In this document: positions 33,972 to 45,586 of the stretch, piece after piece
Numbering within the stretch: position 1 is the first letter of the stretch
How the letters are laid out: each line of letters begins with the position of its first letter
NCBI RefSeq assembly: GCF_001641265.1
Contig: NW_020167522.1
Coordinates: forward strand, 1,364,001 to 1,428,000
Length of the DNA stretch: 64,000 nt
Origin: Pseudogymnoascus destructans
Taxonomy: Eukaryota > Ascomycota > Leotiomycetes > Thelebolales > Thelebolaceae
Reading direction: 5' to 3'
The notes under the pieces: generated by a model
Databases searched by the model: none
What the model saw: the letters and a program-made list of their open reading frames with translations, nothing else
What the model was told of the DNA's origin: nothing
Made by a program: the position numbers and the translations under genes

Positions 33972-36495
33972 CTAAACCCTCACAATCCCCCTTGCCTTCG
34001 CCCTCTCCTCCGGCGTAATCACCCACGTAATCCCCTCATCCCCATCCTTCTCCGCCTCCAGCACCTCCTCCCACTCATCCTCCTCCATATTAGCAACCAT
34101 CAGCACCTGCGCGCCCCTCGCAAACCCATCACGCAGCGCGTAACTCCCTCCCTTTGCCACGCACGACACCACGCCCGCGTAATCGCGCTCCATCCTCACA
34201 CCGCCCACGCCATTCACCTTGCCCGCATAAGTCATTATGCGCTTCCCCAGCGCGCGGCCGAGGTGCGTCGCAGTGCTCTCTAGCAGCTGCGCATACGTGC
34301 CATCGGTCATCAGGCGCTGGAGCGGGCGCATCAGCGCGTCCCATCCTGCTTTGAAGCGGCGGGGTACCATGAGCCGAAAGGCGTCGTCATCTACTTCGAG
34401 ATCGTGTGCTAGGGCGACGTCGGCGAGCTCACCAGGGGAAAGGGAGTAGTCGATGTCACGGAATGTATCGGAGATGATGGGGCGTAGGCGCGGCTTCACG
34501 ACGTTGTTGAAGAGAACGGTAAGGGCTTCGTTGAGAAGCTCAGTTGTCTTGCTTGAGAATGTAGTCTCGAGGTTACGGAGAGTGTTCTCGACGAAGACGG
34601 AATCGTGGTCGAAGGGGAAGAGGTCGTGGAGCTTGCTTTCGGTCTTGGGTGCCTCATTGGCGGCTGTCTCGCTAGGCTTGAGCTGGATTGCGATGATGCG
34701 CGAGATGTACTCGTTGCTCACATCCAGGGAATTGATGAGGACTATGAAGGCGATGATTTTGTCTTCTGGAGGGAGACCGCCTTGTACAGCTGGTTTGGGG
34801 TAGGATTCGTCCCGCATTTTCCTTTGGACCATTCCTACGAAGTCGCTGCCTAGAACTCGCCCAACTGTTGGGATAACGGACGCAACGACGTCACGCTGTG
34901 CTGTGCTGACGCTGCGCTGCAAGACAGTGGAGACGATGTACATAACATCGTCGACAGCGGAGATAATGTATGGAGCTTGCCCTTGAAGCGGCCTTGAAGG
35001 GTTGAGAGATAATCCAGATGGGGTCTCATCAAGTTGGAATGCCTTCTCGACGGAGCGGCGAAAGAAGAAAGTGCTCAATATGTCGAATGGAGTGGTGAGG
35101 CGGGATGAGATTTTCCGGGAGAGGGCGGACTTGGTCAGAAAGGGTGGCATGGACAGTGGCGCGTTTTCAGAAGTGCCAGGTTCCTGGTGGCTGTGAGTAG
35201 GCTGAAATACCGGAGATAGGCAGAAGTAGAAGGGTAAGGGAGGAAAATACCTTAGTTCTGCTTGCCAGGAAGCGGCAGTATAGAGACCATCGCCCAAGCA
35301 TCATACCCGTCTCATTAAGAATCCCGTCAATTTCCTTCATATCCACACCCTCGTCTTCGCTTCGTCTCGGATTTGCATCTCCACCAACGCCAAGGCCCGC
35401 CGTACGTGTCGTGCCCATAGCCGCACGGTGGCTAGGCAGGAAGCTTTGCACCAGGAACGAGAACGGGTAACTCTTCACATCCGTCAGTCGCCTCTCAATG
35501 CCCCTCTCATCGCCCCAGGTATCCAACAGGATACCCCCCTGGACATCCGCTTCTTGCTGGAGCCTCTCTACAACCCTCACCATGCGTCCATCACCGTAAT
35601 GCCTCTCGACCAAACCTCCATGCCCATCAACAATCTGCGCGATATGCTCAAACAATTTCGTCAACGCATTCGCATAGAAGAAACCATCCTTGCCCTCTCC
35701 CGCACGGTCCCTATCAATCTGCTTCCCAGTAGCCTCCCTCAGCGTCGCTCTCGCGCGCTCACTCACACCACCACATACATATGTGCCATAAACATCCAAT
35801 CCCCTCTCGCCCCTCCCAATAAGCGGAAACAACTTAAAGAACCTCGTAACCTTCCCCCCATCCCCCTCCTTCGCCGCCTTATCAAACTCCCGCAAAAAGA
35901 GCCCACACAGACTCTCCTTCGCATTTTCCAGCGTCACCGCCGGCGGATCCGGGATCTCCACGCTTGGCACAACCCGCGCCGCAAACGCCCCTGTAATAAT
36001 ATGATCCGGAATCTTCGATGCCCGAGCTAGGTACGACGCCGCCGCCTCCCAATCCTGCGGTGCGCCCATGGAGCCCATGACGCCCTGAACGCATGCCTTC
36101 AGCTCGGCGACCTGCTCGACGACCCCCAGTGTCTCTTCGACTCTTGTCTTCTCCAGATCTAGTGCCTTGACCTTGCTGCTCAACCCTGCGGCCGAGCGCG
36201 CGGCGCTGTCAAGCATCCCATGGCTAATGCTGCGCGAATTGACAACCTGAGTGCCGATGTGAGCGCGGAGGAGATCGAGGCGCCCAAGCTCGCGCGACAG
36301 GTCAGCCTGCGAATTGAGCAGCGTGCGCAACTGTGTGGTGATGTGGGAGTCGCGGGTGTGGAGTGCGGCGAGGGAGGCGCGGATTTCGGCTACGGTGGAG
36401 GATTCGTAGAGATTCGGGGGTGCCTTGAGAGAGGCGTCTGAGGGGGATTCGGCTGCGCCATCTCTGTCGCCGTTGGTGAGGATAAGGGGCGACAT
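33972..36495 (-). CDS. COG4: Conserved oligomeric Golgi complex subunit 4
   Basis: Exons 36495–35251 and 35183–33972 encode 818 residues; the 67-nt intron runs from GTATTT to CACCAG. Cog4 is part of lobe A of the COG tether, which captures vesicles recycling within the Golgi and binds Sly1 and SNAREs. The N-terminal 110 residues form a coiled coil (TVAEIRASLAALHTRDSHIT, KVKALDLEKTRVEETL). The middle contains YLARASKIPDHIITGAFA, VTRFFKLFPLIGRGERGLDV and FYANALTKLFEHIAQIVD, characteristic of Cog4. The C-terminal half includes YIISAVDDVMYIVSTVLQRS and VLINSLDVSNEYISRII. The length fits the family. It lies 277 bp from the PMR1 stop in the same direction. Confidence 0.92.
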
Positions 36496-36772
36496 TGGAG
36501 CTGTGTGGGGATATGAGCGGAGCTCATCTACAGGTTGGGGACGTCGTGGTCAATTCAAGCTTAAGCGAGGCTATATACGAGGCTGAGGGGTAAACCACTA
36601 GGCTGACAGGAACAGTTCCTGTACGGAGTAAAACAAACCCCTTTTGTTCCTTGCTTGTGAAGATTTTATAAATAGTCGCACGTATGTCTCTATTGCATTA
36701 TTCATTCAATGGTATGTCGATTTTCTAACGTTATATACAAGATCTTCCAATGCTATAATCGTAGAACTCCAG

Positions 36773-39700
36773 CTACACAAGCTGGCTGTATCCTCCAATC
36801 CCCCTCTTCTTTTGGCCCTTATACCACTTTCGTCCCTCGTCAACCCAAAATACAGTGCTGGTTACCATTACCAGCGATATCAAGTCGAAGATTCCAAGTG
36901 CCTCGGTCTGGAATACTTCCTGCAGCCACGGAAAGTATATAACCATTAATTGGCCGATCAGTGACAGGCTTACGGCCCAGTTAAATAAAGTATTCGAGAA
37001 CAAGCCAACCTCACCGCGCAGGACCGATTTGGATTCCGAGCGGCAAGAGAGGGCGTTGAACATGTCGAAGAGCACAAAGCAGGTAAATGTCATGGTAGTG
37101 TCGCGCTTCGAAACGGTACCGTCGAGCATCTCGTGGGTGTAGACTAGCATAGTGCCAGCCATGATGATAAACGCAGAAGTCAAGACGCGCTGGATGAGAG
37201 TCCTTGTCAAGACTGGCGCGCCTTTACGGCGTGGTGGTTGAGCCATCACATCGGCGTCGACAGGTTCAACGCCCAATGACTGAGCAGGTGGACCATCCAT
37301 GATGATGTCTAAGACATTGTTAGCATTGTGATAAATGTAAGGGTCGGGGAATACGTACTTATCCAGAGAATCTGCATCGCGTTTAGGGGTGTTCTGTACC
37401 CCAAACACGTGCAGATAAAAACTAAGCTCAGCGCCGCGGCACTGGTGCTCAGTTGAAATGTTAGGAAATTTTGAACATTTGAAAATATGCCCTTTCCTTC
37501 CTCAATCGCATGAAGAATGGTTGAGAAGTCGTCGTCGGTAAGGATCATATCCGCAGCCTCCTTAGCGACATCCGTGCCGTGTAGTCCCATGGAAATTCCA
37601 ATGTCGGCTTTCTTTAGCGCAGGTGCATCATTGACTCCGTCACCGGTCATAGCCACAATATCGCCGCGAGCTTGAAGTGCGCGGATAATCTTCAGCTTGT
37701 GGTCTGGACTTGTCCTTGCAAAGATGGAAGTGCTGCCAATAGCCCCCTTCAATTCTTCATCAGTCATATCATCGATCTCATCGCCCCTCAGGACAGGCTT
37801 AACAGCGACGGAGCTCGAAGTGTGCTGCCTAGGAGCCGCAACGGGCATTCCTAGCTTCTTTGCGATTGCCACCGCCGTTGCCTCAGCATCACCTGTGATC
37901 ATAATGACTCTCACACCGCCCTTCATGAGCGTGCTTATAGACTTAGTCACACCATACCTCGGGGGGTCACTCATGCCCACAATACCTGCAAAAGTGAGCC
38001 CGTTATACACATCATCATCATGTGTTGCAGGCAGATGAGGTCCCGATGGGGCCTTGGTCATGGGTGTGTTGCTCCGTGAAGACGTTGCAGACAGTCTCGC
38101 AGATCGCGGAACTGTGCCACTTGCAAATGCCAACACCCGAAGGCCCTCCGCCGCCAGCTTCTCCGCAGCTTCTAAAGCCTCCTGTCTTCGTGCTGAATCC
38201 AAAACGATTTCTCGACCTTCACTTGTAACGTACGTATCACATCGACTGAGCACTCTGTCGATGGCGCCCTTCATATAGGCGACTTCTCGGTCGCCAGGAT
38301 TTGTATCTCTGCCACGGTCGCCGGGAAGCGTGACGCCCATCCATTTTCTCTCAGAGCTGAATGGAGTTTCGCCGAGGCGGTGCCCTAGTGCATCTCGGAT
38401 ATCGGATTCTTTGTAGCGGTCCACAAGGTCCATCATGGCAACATCGGTGGGTGCGCCAACCCATCGACTTCGCAGAATATCTGAAGGCGAGTGGTTACTC
38501 TGAGTAGATGAGAGAACAGCTCTGGATGATGCCGAGACCGAGGCCGTATGGAGATTTGTCACTCGAGCATTATTTGCTATGTTGCCAATGCGAAGAATGC
38601 GTAAAGCAACAGAGTCTGGCGAGGACTCGGAATCGTCCGTCTCTACATCTAACATCTTGCTTGCGCCAAAATACCACATCTTTGTAGTAGTCATATGATT
38701 CATGGTCAGAGTACCTATTGCGTGTAAGAGGTTGTGTCACAATCAATTGCTATTCGAACAAAAGCTTACCTGTCTTATCACTGCAAACAACGTTGACAGA
38801 ACCCAAGGTCTCAACACTAGGTAGTCTTCTAACAATGGCATTGTGGCGAGCCATGCGATGAACACCTAGAGCCAATGTCACCGTGACAATGATCGGCAAG
38901 CCTTCAGGGATAGCTGCAACAGCCAGCGATATGGAAATGGTAAAGATATCAAGGATCTTCTTTCCCTGGAACCAGCCAACAAGTGCAATCAACGCGATGA
39001 ACACGCCGGATGCCTGGCTAAGTTGGGCACCTAAAGCATCCATGGAAACCTGGAGGGGAGTGCGGGGACTTTCGGTCTCAGTGACACTGGCAGCAATTGC
39101 GCCGAAGTGAGTTTGTCCTCCAGTCGCATAAACAATTCCTTGCCCATATCCAGACCTCACAAGTGTCCCCATATAGGCAATGTTTGTACGATTAGATGAC
39201 TGAGTGTCGGGATCTGCGATTTCTGGGCCATTTGGGTGAGGTTGTGTGGCTGGTTGTAGATTGTACCCGTAGCTGTTGGCCCTCGAAGGGGATCTGGAGG
39301 GGACCCGACGTTTCGCATCTGCCATAACCCGGACAGGTTCGTTCTCGCCAGTCAGGTTAGACTCGTCGATGGTTAAATCCGAGGCTTTTGTGACCCTGAT
39401 ATCGGCTGGAATGCGATCGCCAGTCGTGAACAAGACGAGATCCCCTGGCACAAGAGTTGACGCCATTACTTTCGTGGACGCCTGTTCGACAGCTGTCTCA
39501 TCCTGCAAATCCGTTGCCAATCCGTTATTTGGGGCACCCTCGTTCAGGGGCGACCAGGCAGCTTGTGGTTGCCGTGGTTGCTCCGCCCGAATGAGATGTG
39601 CATGGTTGGGAACCAAATGATTCAATGCCTCGATGCTCTTCTCAGACCGGTATTCTTGTACAAACGCTACAGCAACAACAATTGTCACTGCAATGCTGAT

Positions 39701-40181
39701 GCTGAGCGCATCATCCTTATTCCCGACAAGTAATGAAAGCCCCGCGGAGCAGAGGAGCAACACGATCATGGGCTCCATGAATTGTTTGGCGAAGCGAAGC
39801 CATAATGGCTCCGGCGGCGCATGAGGTAGTTCGTTTGGTCCATGGTCTTGTAATCGTCTGAATGCTTCGGAAGTGGGCAAGCCATGGGTGAGGCTGCTCT
39901 GGAGCCTGGCGGCGGTTTCGGCGGGCGTTAAAGTCGCATAATCATCTGCTATAGTCTATAATTGATCAGTTTCCGAGCTTCGTACCGTGGGAAAGTCTGG
40001 TCCTGGCTCAACCTACCTTCAATACCGAGGATGGAGAGCGAGTGTGGTGGCGAGTTGGCCGTGAGCGCTCTCGGGAAGGAGTGTCTGGCTCATGGCCCTC
40101 CGTCTTTATAATAGGGAGGTTCTGGAGAGGGAGCAGAGGCGCCCCTGGACTCCCAGATGGCTGTAGTCGTGCCCAGGACAT
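36773..40181 (-). CDS. PMR1: P2A-type Ca2+/Mn2+ ATPase of the Golgi (Pmr1 type)
   Basis: Exons 40181–40017, 39955–38770, 38714–37359 and 37308–36773 encode 1080 residues. The pump loads Ca2+ and Mn2+ into the Golgi, where glycosyltransferases need Mn2+. The cation ATPase N-terminal domain contains GLPTSEAFRRLQDHGPNELP. The M4 motif is AIPEGLPIIVTVTLALG. The phosphorylation motif DKTGT near residue 447 is split by intron 2. The hinge motif TGDGVNDAPALKKADIGIS is near residue 805, and the M6 region spans intron 3 (LWI then NIIMDGPPAQSLGVEP). The C-terminal helices end in GGYSQLV. The nucleotide-binding domain has Ser/Thr-rich inserts. The start at 40181 gives a 55-residue cytosolic tail rich in Pro, Ser and Arg. 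It is divergent from RAD21. Confidence 0.92.
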
Positions 40182-41160
40182 CTTCTATGACCCAGAAATG
40201 CTTCTTCTTTTGCGCGACCAGCAAGGCCTTGCTGTCGTTGCCCACAGCCTTGTGCTAAGACATGCGACACCTTAGTCGTATGAGGACCGAGAGGGACAGA
40301 GTGGCGGAGAACGTTTGGGTGGATTGAGGGGGTCGTCAATGGATGATGTTGTTGCTACATCAATTACAGTCCCAGTATGTCCGGGTATGGATTTGACGTC
40401 GTCGTGTGAAGGTGATCGTGGGCATGGGCTCATGAGCAGGGTACGTGGCCAACTGCAACAATTTCTAAACAATACGGAGTACTTGGAGCTTTGTCGTTCT
40501 GACGATCAGAGACCGACATGGACATGGGGATCATGGATGGAGAATGAGATCCGCTTCGAACGTGACTGCCAGCCAAGGGGGGCGGGGGAGGGGGTTGTTG
40601 CTTAGTTGGGTAGGTCCTGGCTTCTATAAGAAGAAAGCGAAAACAGAACACAACAACGGGGTTATGTAGGTAGAAAATCAAAAATCAAAGTAAATATAAG
40701 GATATGTTAAACAATACACAGCAAGTGAGGCCATGCACAGTGACGATTGAAAATAACAAATAAGGAAATAGTTCTATAATAGTGCCATATTCGGCTAGCC
40801 TATGATTTACGCCCAGCCACTTCTCATTGCACCACCAACCCACCAAACCACCAAACCACCCGCACCTCCATACCGCCAACCACATCAACACCAACAATAC
40901 TTGCGACTCTTGCTATTGCTAGACCTGTCGTCGCATACAATATATAACAAAGAGAGCCCGAACAATCGCATTACCATCTTCGTCGCGACTGCCCGTTGCA
41001 CTTGTCGCTTGCTGGGATCCGTCATCGCTCGCGACGCGCTGCAAATGAAAACAACAAACTGTCGCGTCTAGCCCACTCCACATATCATCCCGACATCCCG
41101 AGGGTGCTACCAGCCATTGCTCAAGACATCTATAGCTCATAGCATATACCGACAACATAA
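40182..41160. promoter_or_regulatory. Divergent promoter region between PMR1 and RAD21
   Basis: About 980 bp without a supported gene. Near RAD21, GACGCG and TCGCGTC cores occur at about 41030–41070, but no exact ACGCGT was found, so cell-cycle control from this region is only a possibility. Confidence 0.35.
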
Positions 41161-43183
41161 ATGTTTTATTCGGAGGCTCTCCTGTCCAAGACGGGGCCTC
41201 TGGCTCGCGTCTGGCTGTCGGCCAACCTTGAACGCAAACTTTCCAAAACACACATTCTGCAATCAAGCGTCAAGGACAGCGTCGATGCCATCGTTAACCC
41301 TGGCCAAGCGCCAATGGCATTGCGTCTCAGCGGCCAGCTTCTTCTCGGCGTGGTGCGAATTTACAGCAGGAAGGCGCGCTATCTTCTCGATGACTGTAAT
41401 GAGGCATTAATGAAGATTAAGATGGTATGTTTTGTTACCTCAAGTTATCTAAACCACATCTACTGACACCTCCTAGGCATTCAGAATCTCCAGTAACAAT
41501 GATATACCCGCTGGACTTCACATGCCATCACGCGACACTCTTCTGCTTCCTGATGTTTTGACTGAAGGTGATAACCTCGAGATGCCACCGCTGCCAGATG
41601 CATCCTTCTTATTATCGCAAATGGAGGATGACACTCTGAATACACCACGCAAACGCCGCGCAGGAAGCCGCGATATCAACCTACATGAAGATTTCAACCA
41701 AAGCCAATACCTCCAAAATAGCATGGTCGAATCACAGAAATACCCAGACGATGAAGTTATCATGGCGGATGACCTCGAGCTGGACCTAGATTTTGGAGAG
41801 GACATCGATCTACGCGCTGACGGAAGCCTTGAAATGGGCCGAGACGCACCTGCAGCACGCGAACTCGGTGATGATATCGGAGACACCCAACTTGATATCT
41901 TCGGCAAAGATACTACCCTTCTCGGCCGTGACCGACAGCAATCCGTTCAAGTCAGCATAGCCGGAGACGACGATGGATTTCACTTCCAAGGCGATGATGG
42001 GGATATCAACATGGGCGATGCAAACAACTTCCCCCTCGGTGATGAGAGTCTTCACATGACCGGCCTTCCTGACCGTGGACGCATTTCAGAGTCACCGCTC
42101 TCTGATATCGACCCCGAACAGGAGCGTGAGATACTAGAAGAACATGCGCGCAACGAAGAATCTGCTCTTTTTGAGCCTATCGAAGAGACAGACACATCTA
42201 TTTTCAGGGAACCCGCCCAACGCGCCCGAAAGCTCAAGCTCCTCAAGCCCGACGAGGACACCATTATCCCTTCAGCAGTTATCAAGGCCCAGCAACAAGA
42301 TCGATCTAAGATCCTGCGTCCTGAGTCCTTCCTACCAAGAGATCCTACGCTCTTTGCCTTGGTGGAGATGCAGCGCAACGGCGGCTTCGTCAGCAACATC
42401 CTGAGAGACGGCCGATCTTCCGGCTGGGCACCCGAGCTCCGCGGCATCCTCTCCCTCGACGCCATACTATCTTCCCGAGCCCAGAAGCGCAAGCGTGACA
42501 GCGGCATTGCAGATATGTCCGGCGATGAGGACGAACATGCTGCCAAGTCGCCGCGCCTTCAGCTAGACCTTGATCTCGGCGAGGAAGATGCCTTCGGCAA
42601 CATCAGCGCTGCGGCCGGATTCGGCGCTGAGTCACAAGCGAACGGTACGATCCTTGAGATCCCCGCCGATGATGGATTCGTCCCAATGAATGATGATGAC
42701 AACAATTTCGGACGCCCAGACTCCCGCGGTAGCGAACGCGAAAGAGACGGCAGCGAGAACCCCGAGCACAACTTCGACGAGACCAGAGCCCCACTCGTCC
42801 ACCCCACCGACTCTGGACCAGTCTCCCTAGGTACCACCCACGCTGTGCATCTGCTCCGCGACCGTTTCGGAGCTGAGGCCGCCAACAGCCCAGAGAAGCG
42901 CAAGAAGGCCAGCGTGATGTTCCAAGACCTGCTCCCGGAACGTGGCACGAGCAAGGCGGACGCGACGAAGATGTTCTTCGAGGTCCTGGTGCTCGCTACT
43001 AAGGACGCGGTCAAGGTGGAGCAGACGCAAGGCGAGCTCGGAGGACCGATACGCGTGAGAGGCAAGCGTGGTCTTTGGGGCAGCTGGGCGGAGAGGGAGG
43101 CTGGTGGCGAGATCGCCGAGGAGCTGGGGGATATGGATCAGATCCTGGAGCAGGCGAGGGGACTCGTTTCTGTTGATGCGTAA
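41161..43183 (+). CDS. RAD21: Mitotic cohesin kleisin subunit Rad21/Scc1
   Basis: Exons 41161–41424 and 41477–43183 encode 656 residues. Rad21 closes the Smc1–Smc3 ring and is cut by separase at anaphase. The N-terminal kleisin domain (MFYSEALLSKTGPLARVWLS … VVRIYSRKARYLLDDCNEAL) binds the Smc3 neck. The C-terminal winged helix (ATKMFFEVLVLATKDAVKVE) binds Smc1. The middle is acidic and disordered. SLEMGR at residues 205–210 matches the separase site pattern S-hydrophobic-E-x-G-R, so cleavage after Arg210 is likely. A segment at LKLLKPDEDTIIPSAVI probably contributes to the Scc3-binding region. The spliced start region is typical for Rad21 rather than meiotic Rec8. Confidence 0.93.
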
Positions 43184-43674
43184 ATGGCTACTTCCAGGGA
43201 GGGTTCATTTCTTACGGCGACTATGGAAGACGGAAAATCGACTCCAAATGCACCAATCTTGTCTTCGTTCGGGAGTACCGTGGAGGGAGGAGGCGTTCTG
43301 GGATTTGGGCGTATGTGTATCTATTCCTTAGTTGCTCATCGCTGGAAACGGCGTTTATGGTGGGTGGTTATCGAGATGCGAAGATTCCAATTTTTTTTAA
43401 AAGGGGTGTTGGGGAGTTTGCATGTGTTCACGCATGAGGGGCATATGAGGTGGAATGGATAGTATAATCCTGCGGTGGGTTCCTTGAGAAGGAACTTTAA
43501 ATGTTATGAGAATTGCATTGATTAAGAAGGTGGGTTTCACATTCGTTCATATTTGTGATTGTGACAGATGCAATATGACTTATGATACTGTGATGCAGGG
43601 CACTGTAACAGCTCTCCCTTCCATGTAAGATTACCATATAATTAATTACAACTAACTCTTGAGAAATATTACTT
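43184..43674. other. RAD21 3' flank
   Basis: No gene is seen. An open frame directly after the RAD21 stop (43184–43462) has no domain and overlaps likely 3' untranslated sequence. Confidence 0.45.
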
Positions 43675-44613
43675 CTACATAGCAACCAAGCCCAAGGCGA
43701 AAATAACCGCCAAAACAGTCAACCTCTCATCCATAGCCACCATCCCCGCACCCCCTCCAAGCCCATCACCCGCATTGGCATCGGGCCTGCTCCCACCAAT
43801 TCCATCACCCTTATCGCTCCCACCACTGTTGCTCCCACCCCCATCACCACTAGGCACAGAAACCTGCACCCCACTCCCATCCGTCCACGGATACTGATTC
43901 GGCGTCAACACCACCGTCGACTCCACGACCTTCTCCCACCCCACCAGCGGATTCACAAGACGACTGATTCGCGCTCTCCGAAATCCTATTCGTGACCGCA
44001 ATAGGCAAGTTAAAAACAGTATAGAGCTCCGTATCATTAAGCTGAAGCTCTGGTGAATCGAGACATTATACGCGCCCCTCGGGCCCCCCCTGGCGCACGA
44101 GCCATTGCGTCTTGGGCTGTCTGTCGCCGGAAAGATAGGCGGGCCACAGCCAGTTCACGTGCTTGACTGTGCTGCCGGGCTCCTGGGTCATGACGACGCC
44201 ATCTTCGCTGTTGGAGGAGGCGATGGTGAGTTTAGACCGGTGGTGTAGGAGGAGAGGAAGATGGTTATGGCGTGGAGTTGGCTGGGGGCGGAGTCTTTAT
44301 ATGGGGGGAGGCCGAGCTTGCCGTTGCCAGAGACGTCGATGGCGACTTGGAGGATTTCTGGGGGGGGTTAGTTGGGCAGTAGCATGTATAGTGAGGGCGT
44401 GATATGAGAGAGGATGGGAGCGATGAATGGGATATTATTCCAAGTGAAGGCAATGGAGAACTTACCACCACCGAGCGGCGTGTTGGGCTGGGGCGCGTTC
44501 GCCAGTCCTGGTGTAAAGATTTGGCCATTGATAATTGTAAAGTTATCGCCGTGTGCGGTGGCAGCGAGCATGAGCGCAGCCAGCGCCACGGAAAGAGTCA
44601 AGGGCATCAACAT
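43675..44613 (-). pseudogene. GPI-anchored cell-surface protein gene with several frameshifts
   Basis: The gene starts at 44613 with a signal peptide (MLMPLTLSVALAALMLAATA) and a conserved N-terminus (DNFTIINGQIFTPGLA). An intron runs 44465–44358. The product would be a secreted, lipid-anchored fungal wall protein of unknown role. The body is readable only by changing frame near 44231, near 44090 (a run of seven C on the plus strand) and near 44040. Pieces seen in turn are VAIDVSGNGKLGLPPYKDSA, GSTVKHVNWLWP, YNVSIHQSF and TVFNLPIAVTNRISES. The C-terminus has a Gly/Ser-rich stalk and a hydrophobic tail (LTVLAVIFALGLVAM) of the GPI-signal type. Three or more indels argue for a pseudogene. Sequencing error in homopolymers is the alternative. 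Confidence 0.65.
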
Positions 44614-45586
44614 AGCGACTCAGAAGCTTCACTCGCGCCAATTGAAGGCACTTCAAAGAGAACAATGCGTAACGACAGTCAAAGATGAAGACATGAAAGT
44701 GCCCGCCAAGTCAGGCGCGACTAGGGAAGGCATGGTGAACTCGGCGATGTCCAAGCTTCCTTCCTTTCTCGGATCCCGGCTTGAAGGGGTCGTACATGTC
44801 ATGCAATAGGTGCATGAGTTAAGTTCTGTGTTGGGTAATATGGGAGAGTGGCATGGGTTAGTGACGGAGGCCGGCCCGAATCTTCTATTGTATGCAGTTG
44901 AGGGCTGTCAATGTAGATTGAGAGCAGATTGATTTCTAGTGACGGTCAAAGATATGAAGGATCAGAGGATTTATTATTTTCATATTAAAATTTTGAAGTC
45001 TGATAGCAGTGTTGTAAACTCGAAACTCGTAGAGAATTGTCTCGACGGACGGTGTCCTTTCTTCAAATCGTCCTCTGCGATGAAATTGTCTGTGGGCCAG
45101 CAACTTCGCATCCATCGTAAATCCGAAACATATAACAGTTATTATGACTAAAAGCCAAATAGTTCCACGGTTCGAATCTTCCCGAGAATCAGCGTCAGAT
45201 GGCACGGGAAAGCTGGGGAAAGCTCCGCCGATCAAACTGAACAGAACATGAAAATAGTCGATGTTGGCCCATGGATCGTTCAGGTTTCAGCCCTTTGATG
45301 CGAGTTAAAGCCGCGTTTGACGAGGCAACTCAATTCCAAACCCTCCTGGACACATGTCTTAACATCATATAGATTTCTGTCTTGGCTCATATGGAGCTCT
45401 AGTTTAGCATTCATCAACCCAGCTTCCCGTGCCGTCGCCTTACCCCCGACATTCCATTTCATCCCAGACAGCTACCGTCTAATATCATGCACACCATAAC
45501 TCGGAATATATAATTCCAACACAATCACGTCGTTCATCATACCCAACCCAAACGCCACCTCATAGCACAATGCACTTTGCCAATAT
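44614..45586. other. Intergenic region upstream of the GPI gene, downstream of MCM4
   Basis: No supported gene. Open frames at 44936–45235 and 45317–45499 lack domains. A GGTTCGAATC string at about 45165 recalls a tRNA T-loop, but no stems or acceptor arm can be built. Confidence 0.45.

Noticed and set aside
45160..45185. GGTTCGAATC resembling a tRNA B-box
   Set aside because: The flanking bases do not form the T-stem and no A-box lies upstream at a proper distance.
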